From positions 1 to 8,650 of the forward strand of contig CAYPXJ010000054.1 of the NCBI GenBank assembly GCA_964414595.1: a DNA stretch of 8,650 nucleotides. The letters are read 5' to 3'. A program made the translations under genes and the position numbers. This document shows, in pieces, positions 6,458-8,650 of the stretch. The notes beneath the pieces are model-generated. The model was not told the DNA's origin. It was given only the letters and a program-made list of their open reading frames with translations, and made no database searches. Within the stretch, counting starts at the first letter, position 1. Each line of letters opens with the position of its first letter. This DNA is from CAYPXJ01 sp964414595 (GTDB lineage: Bacteria > Pseudomonadota > Alphaproteobacteria > Rickettsiales > CAIJLX01).

Positions 6458-7180
6458 ATGAAGCTAGAAACATCACCGCTGCCTTACGTTATCCTTGGTG
6501 TAAGCATCCTGCTCGGGTGCTGGCTTCTTGGTCACAATTATTATAGCGCGCGGCATGATCTTCGTTATGTCAGCGTAAAAGGCATCGCCGAAAAACAGGT
6601 GGAAGCCGATTTTGCCGTATGGCCGATTCGTATCACCGCGGCACACAACAATCTCACCGACGCGCAAAATAAAATCAGCAAAGATACCAAACTCATTGCC
6701 GAATTTTTAGGCAAATATGGCGTGCCCGAAGCAGCGATATCCACACAAAGCCCCGAAGTCACAGACGCGCAGGCGCAAGTATACCGTGAGGGCGCTTCCA
6801 CCAATCGTTTTATCATCGCGCAAACCATTCTCGTGCGCACCGACCAAGTTGCTGCGGTAGCGGAAGCGGCGTCGCAAGTGGGCGCGCTCATTAGCGCAGG
6901 CGTGGTACTAAGCGGAAATTATGGGCAAAGCGGGCCTTATTATAAATTCACGAAATTGAACGATATCAAACCAGCGATGATTGCAGAGGCGACGAAAAAC
7001 GCCAAGGATGCTGCGGAACAATTCGCGCGTGATTCCGGCGCGCGTGTCGGTGGAATACGCACCGCAAATCAAGGCCTGTTCCAAATTCTTGCGTTCGGCG
7101 AGGCCCCCGGCATCATGGAAGAAAATAACCGTCAAAAAATTGTTCGTGTGGTAACGACGGTAGATTACGAACTGCGTTAA
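6458..7180 (+). CDS. membrane-anchored SIMPL-domain (DUF541) protein
   Basis: A 240-residue protein with one N-terminal hydrophobic segment (about 8-25) and a periplasmic SIMPL domain (DUF541, YggE-like). The domain starts with YVSVKGIAEKQVEAD (37-51), the typical first strand, and runs to the end (VRVVTTVDYELR). The family is linked to oxidative or envelope stress in some bacteria, but the biochemical role is unknown. The sequence LLGC at 18-21 resembles a lipobox, yet hydrophobic residues continue after Cys21, so a membrane anchor is more likely than a lipoprotein. The ATG at 6458 gives the standard N-terminus; the ribosome-binding site is weak. The 126 bases before it hold no terminator or clear promoter that I can see. 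The next gene follows after 12 bases, so the two are probably co-transcribed. Confidence 0.88.
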   Translation: MKLETSPLPYVILGVSILLGCWLLGHNYYSARHDLRYVSVKGIAEKQVEADFAVWPIRITAAHNNLTDAQNKISKDTKLIAEFLGKYGVPEAAISTQSPEVTDAQAQVYREGASTNRFIIAQTILVRTDQVAAVAEAASQVGALISAGVVLSGNYGQSGPYYKFTKLNDIKPAMIAEATKNAKDAAEQFARDSGARVGGIRTANQGLFQILAFGEAPGIMEENNRQKIVRVVTTVDYELR

Positions 7181-7192
7181 ACGCATCGCCTT

Positions 7193-7891
7193 ATGCAAAT
7201 TTCTGTTCTGCAACATGTTCCGCACGAAGGCCCCGGTGCGATAGCCAATTGGGCACGCGAGCGCGAGCATACCGTGCATATCACGCATCTTTATCGTGAC
7301 GATCCTCTTCCGGCGGTGCAAGAAATAGATATGCTTATGGTACTGGGCGGCCCGATGGGCGTGTACGACGAAGCGAAACATAGCTGGTTGTCCGCAGAAA
7401 AAATTTTTATTCGCGCAGCTATAGATGCGAATAAATATGTGTTGGGGATTTGTCTCGGCGCGCAACTCATCGCGCATGTTCTCGGCGCGAAAGTGCATAG
7501 CAATGCGGTTTCTGAAATCGGCTGGTTTCCTATTGGCTGGACCGACGAAGCGCGCGCGCATCCACTGCTCAAAAATTTTAGCGAGGTGATGACTGTCTTT
7601 CATTGGCACAATGATCAATTCGATATTCCAACCGGCGCACTGAAATTAGGCGCAAGCGAAGCCTGTCCGCATCAGGGGTTTTTATGGCGTGATCATGTGC
7701 TCGGTTTGCAATTTCATTTAGAAGTCACGCACCAGGATGTGGAGCTATATTTTTCTGATGGTGAAACTTTGCCCGTCAAAACCTGGGTACAAACTCAGAC
7801 GCAGATTCTTTCGCTCACACATCATACCGCCAGCACACATTTTTATCTGAAAAAGTTGCTCGATAATTGGTTGGCATTACGCCAGAAATAA
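7193..7891 (+). CDS. class I glutamine amidotransferase-like protein
   Basis: A 232-residue stand-alone GATase1 domain, predicted to release ammonia from glutamine or to hydrolyse a related gamma-glutamyl bond. The oxyanion strand GGPMG (52-56), the nucleophile elbow GICLGAQ with Cys87, and the His-x-Glu pair in LQFHLEV (His175, Glu177) are all present, so the catalytic triad is intact. No synthetase domain is fused or adjacent, so the partner and product are unknown; related proteins are often annotated as GMP synthase-like amidotransferases. The ATG at 7193 gives the expected first strand (MQISVLQH), although no Shine-Dalgarno sequence precedes it. It follows the SIMPL gene by 12 bases, consistent with translational coupling. 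Its last 15 bases overlap the convergent DUF1294 gene. Confidence 0.9.
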   Translation: MQISVLQHVPHEGPGAIANWAREREHTVHITHLYRDDPLPAVQEIDMLMVLGGPMGVYDEAKHSWLSAEKIFIRAAIDANKYVLGICLGAQLIAHVLGAKVHSNAVSEIGWFPIGWTDEARAHPLLKNFSEVMTVFHWHNDQFDIPTGALKLGASEACPHQGFLWRDHVLGLQFHLEVTHQDVELYFSDGETLPVKTWVQTQTQILSLTHHTASTHFYLKKLLDNWLALRQK

Positions 7892-8140
7892 ATACGCAGT
7901 AATAGCAATCGCCTGCAGAATTACCACCATGAGAAACTTTCGCTGAAAATCTGCTTTGCGCGTTTTATGCCGAAAAAGACGCTGCGCGATGAAGGCTGCC
8001 GGTGTGCCCCCCATGAGCGCAAACAGATGTAAATTTTTTTCTGAAATGCGCCGCCATCCACGCACGCTCGCATATTTATCAGCTGCGTAAAGCATAAAAG
8101 TAATCGCGTTGATGAGCAGCAAATACGAAAAAATATCCAT
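7877..8140 (-). CDS. DUF1294 family small membrane protein
   Basis: An 87-residue inner-membrane protein matching the DUF1294 pattern: an N-terminal helix (about 3-20) ending in the conserved Asp-Lys pair (21-22), WRRISEKNL (29-37), a Gly-Gly turn (44-45) in a second hydrophobic stretch, FRHKTRK (56-62) followed by Phe65, and a last helix (about 68-86). The FRHKTRK stretch is the most characteristic part of the family. Function is unknown. The ribosome-binding site is weak. The HU gene and its terminator lie upstream on the same strand, so this gene needs its own promoter or relies on read-through. Its 3' end overlaps the amidotransferase by 15 bases. Confidence 0.85.
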   Translation of the reverse strand: MDIFSYLLLINAITFMLYAADKYASVRGWRRISEKNLHLFALMGGTPAAFIAQRLFRHKTRKADFQRKFLMVVILQAIAITAYLFLA

Positions 8141-8167
8141 GGGCGTAACTTAACAGAATTCGGGCAC

Positions 8168-8198
8168 AAAAAAAGGGGCGGTATGCACCGCCCCTTTT
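8168..8198 (-). terminator. intrinsic terminator of the HU-like gene
   Basis: A perfect 12-base-pair stem (8171-8182 with 8187-8198; core GGGGCGGT/ACCGCCCC) with the loop ATGC. Read on the minus strand it is followed by seven T residues (8174-8168, partly paired). It lies 20 bases after the HU-like stop codon. On the plus strand the T-run is only four bases long, so it is mainly a minus-strand terminator. Confidence 0.9.
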
Positions 8199-8218
8199 CC
8201 ATAAAGAGCCAACAACAA

Positions 8219-8575
8219 TTAGCGGGTTGCAGCACCTTTGAGTTTGGAAAGCGCACGCACTTTCACGCGAACCGATGCAGGCTTCGCAGAAGCTTTCATC
8301 ATTTCGCCGGTTGCGGGATTGCGGATAAGCGCACCAGCTTTACGAGCCGGAATTTTACGCAGCGTAATTTTCAAAACGCCAGGCAGAACAAATACGCCAG
8401 CGCCGTTCGGATGAACCGAACCGAGCATCGCGCCTTCAATCGCAGACAGCACTTCAGAAGCCTGTTTACGTGTCAGACCGGTGGTTTCAGCGATGTGATT
8501 CAGCAGTGCCGATTTGGTGAGCTGCTGCTTCACCGGACGAATCGGGGCCGCTGCTTTTGCTTTCTTTTTAGCCAT
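8219..8575 (-). CDS. HU-family DNA-binding protein with lysine/alanine-rich N-terminus
   Basis: A 118-residue basic protein of the HU/IHF fold, likely a nucleoid protein that bends DNA. Residues 1-17 are an extra Lys/Ala-rich tail not found in classical HU of about 90 residues. The helical body (19-54) starts with LTKSALLNHIAE. The beta arm follows: GVFVLPGVLKI (60-70), the conserved RNPATGE (85-91, classically GRNPQTGE) and Pro99 at the arm tip, then a final helix with LSKLKG. The start at 8575 is fixed by an AAGGAG site six bases upstream; an in-frame ATG at 8644 would add 23 non-conserved residues. It is transcribed alone, with its own candidate promoter and a strong terminator. It resembles the lysine-tailed HU-like subgroup rather than HupA/HupB, so I give no symbol. 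Confidence 0.9.
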   Translation of the reverse strand: MAKKKAKAAAPIRPVKQQLTKSALLNHIAETTGLTRKQASEVLSAIEGAMLGSVHPNGAGVFVLPGVLKITLRKIPARKAGALIRNPATGEMMKASAKPASVRVKVRALSKLKGAATR

Positions 8576-8581
8576 GAGAGT

Positions 8582-8587
8582 CTCCTT
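8582..8587 (-). promoter_or_regulatory. strong ribosome-binding site of the HU-like gene
   Basis: AAGGAG on the minus strand, six bases before the ATG at 8575. It is the best Shine-Dalgarno sequence in the window and decides the start. Confidence 0.9.
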
Positions 8588-8591
8588 TGGG

Positions 8592-8601
8592 TTGACGTCA
8601 A
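8592..8601. promoter_or_regulatory. perfect palindrome in the HU-like leader
   Basis: TTGACGTCAA is a perfect 10-base palindrome near the predicted transcription start and just before the ribosome-binding site. It could be an operator; no regulator is implied by the sequence. Confidence 0.3.
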
Positions 8602-8602
8602 A

Positions 8603-8632
8603 AGTATGGAATTTCTGGTGCCAGATATCCAA
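8603..8632 (-). promoter_or_regulatory. candidate promoter of the HU-like gene
   Basis: On the minus strand TTGGAT (8632-8627) and CATACT (8608-8603) are 18 bases apart, a modest match to sigma-70 elements. The spacer holds an inverted repeat, TCTGG-TG-CCAGA (8614-8625). The position fits a short leader of about 20 bases. Confidence 0.35.
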
Positions 8633-8650
8633 CTTCAGCGACATATTACC

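Noticed and set aside
6521..6523. Lipobox-like LLGC suggesting a lipoprotein in the SIMPL protein
   Set aside because: The hydrophobic segment continues past the Cys, which fits a membrane anchor better.
6334..6546. 70-codon frame starting just after the large gene and running into the SIMPL gene
   Set aside because: It overlaps the SIMPL start in another frame, has low-complexity shadow composition and no ribosome-binding site of its own.
6908..7618. 236-codon open frame on the minus strand across the SIMPL/amidotransferase junction
   Set aside because: It is antisense to two genes with clear family motifs and has no motif of its own.

Overview
The window looks like bacterial chromosome, most likely from an alphaproteobacterium. 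This placement is an inference: the BipA/TypA protein has the alphaproteobacterial style of sequence, base composition is moderate by eye, and one promoter carries a Pho-box of the kind used by PhoB. I cannot name a genus. There is no rRNA, tRNA, CRISPR array, transposase or phage gene. Coding density is high, with seven ordinary single-domain genes around one very large protein I do not recognise.

Left block, minus strand (38-2690): bipA/typA, a translational GTPase of the ribosome, lies upstream of a secreted class A-type acid phosphatase of the PAP2 superfamily. The 169-base gap between them is mostly filled by a 122-base palindromic element (730-851) whose ends pair over about 20 base pairs. 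It looks like a dispersed repeat or structured RNA.

Centre, plus strand (2794-6331): divergent from bipA is phoU, a phosphate-signalling regulator standing without any pst or phoB genes. After it comes a 133-base gap with a good Pho-box (3547-3564) and a -10 element at the canonical distance. The gap leads into a 907-residue protein of unknown function. That protein has a soluble, beta-rich N-terminal two thirds and two long Gly/Ala-rich hydrophobic segments near the C-terminus. Together these suggest a phosphate-starvation-induced, membrane-interacting protein, which is the most unusual part of the window.

Right block (6458-8575): a membrane-anchored SIMPL-domain protein and a class I glutamine amidotransferase run on the plus strand as a probable two-gene unit, 12 bases apart. 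They converge on, and overlap by 15 bases, a small DUF1294 membrane protein on the minus strand. The last gene, also minus, encodes a lysine-rich HU-like DNA-binding protein with a strong ribosome-binding site, a candidate promoter with palindromes, and a perfect 12-base-pair intrinsic terminator.

A loose phosphate theme (acid phosphatase, PhoU, Pho-box) links the left and centre. The right block has no evident functional connection to it.
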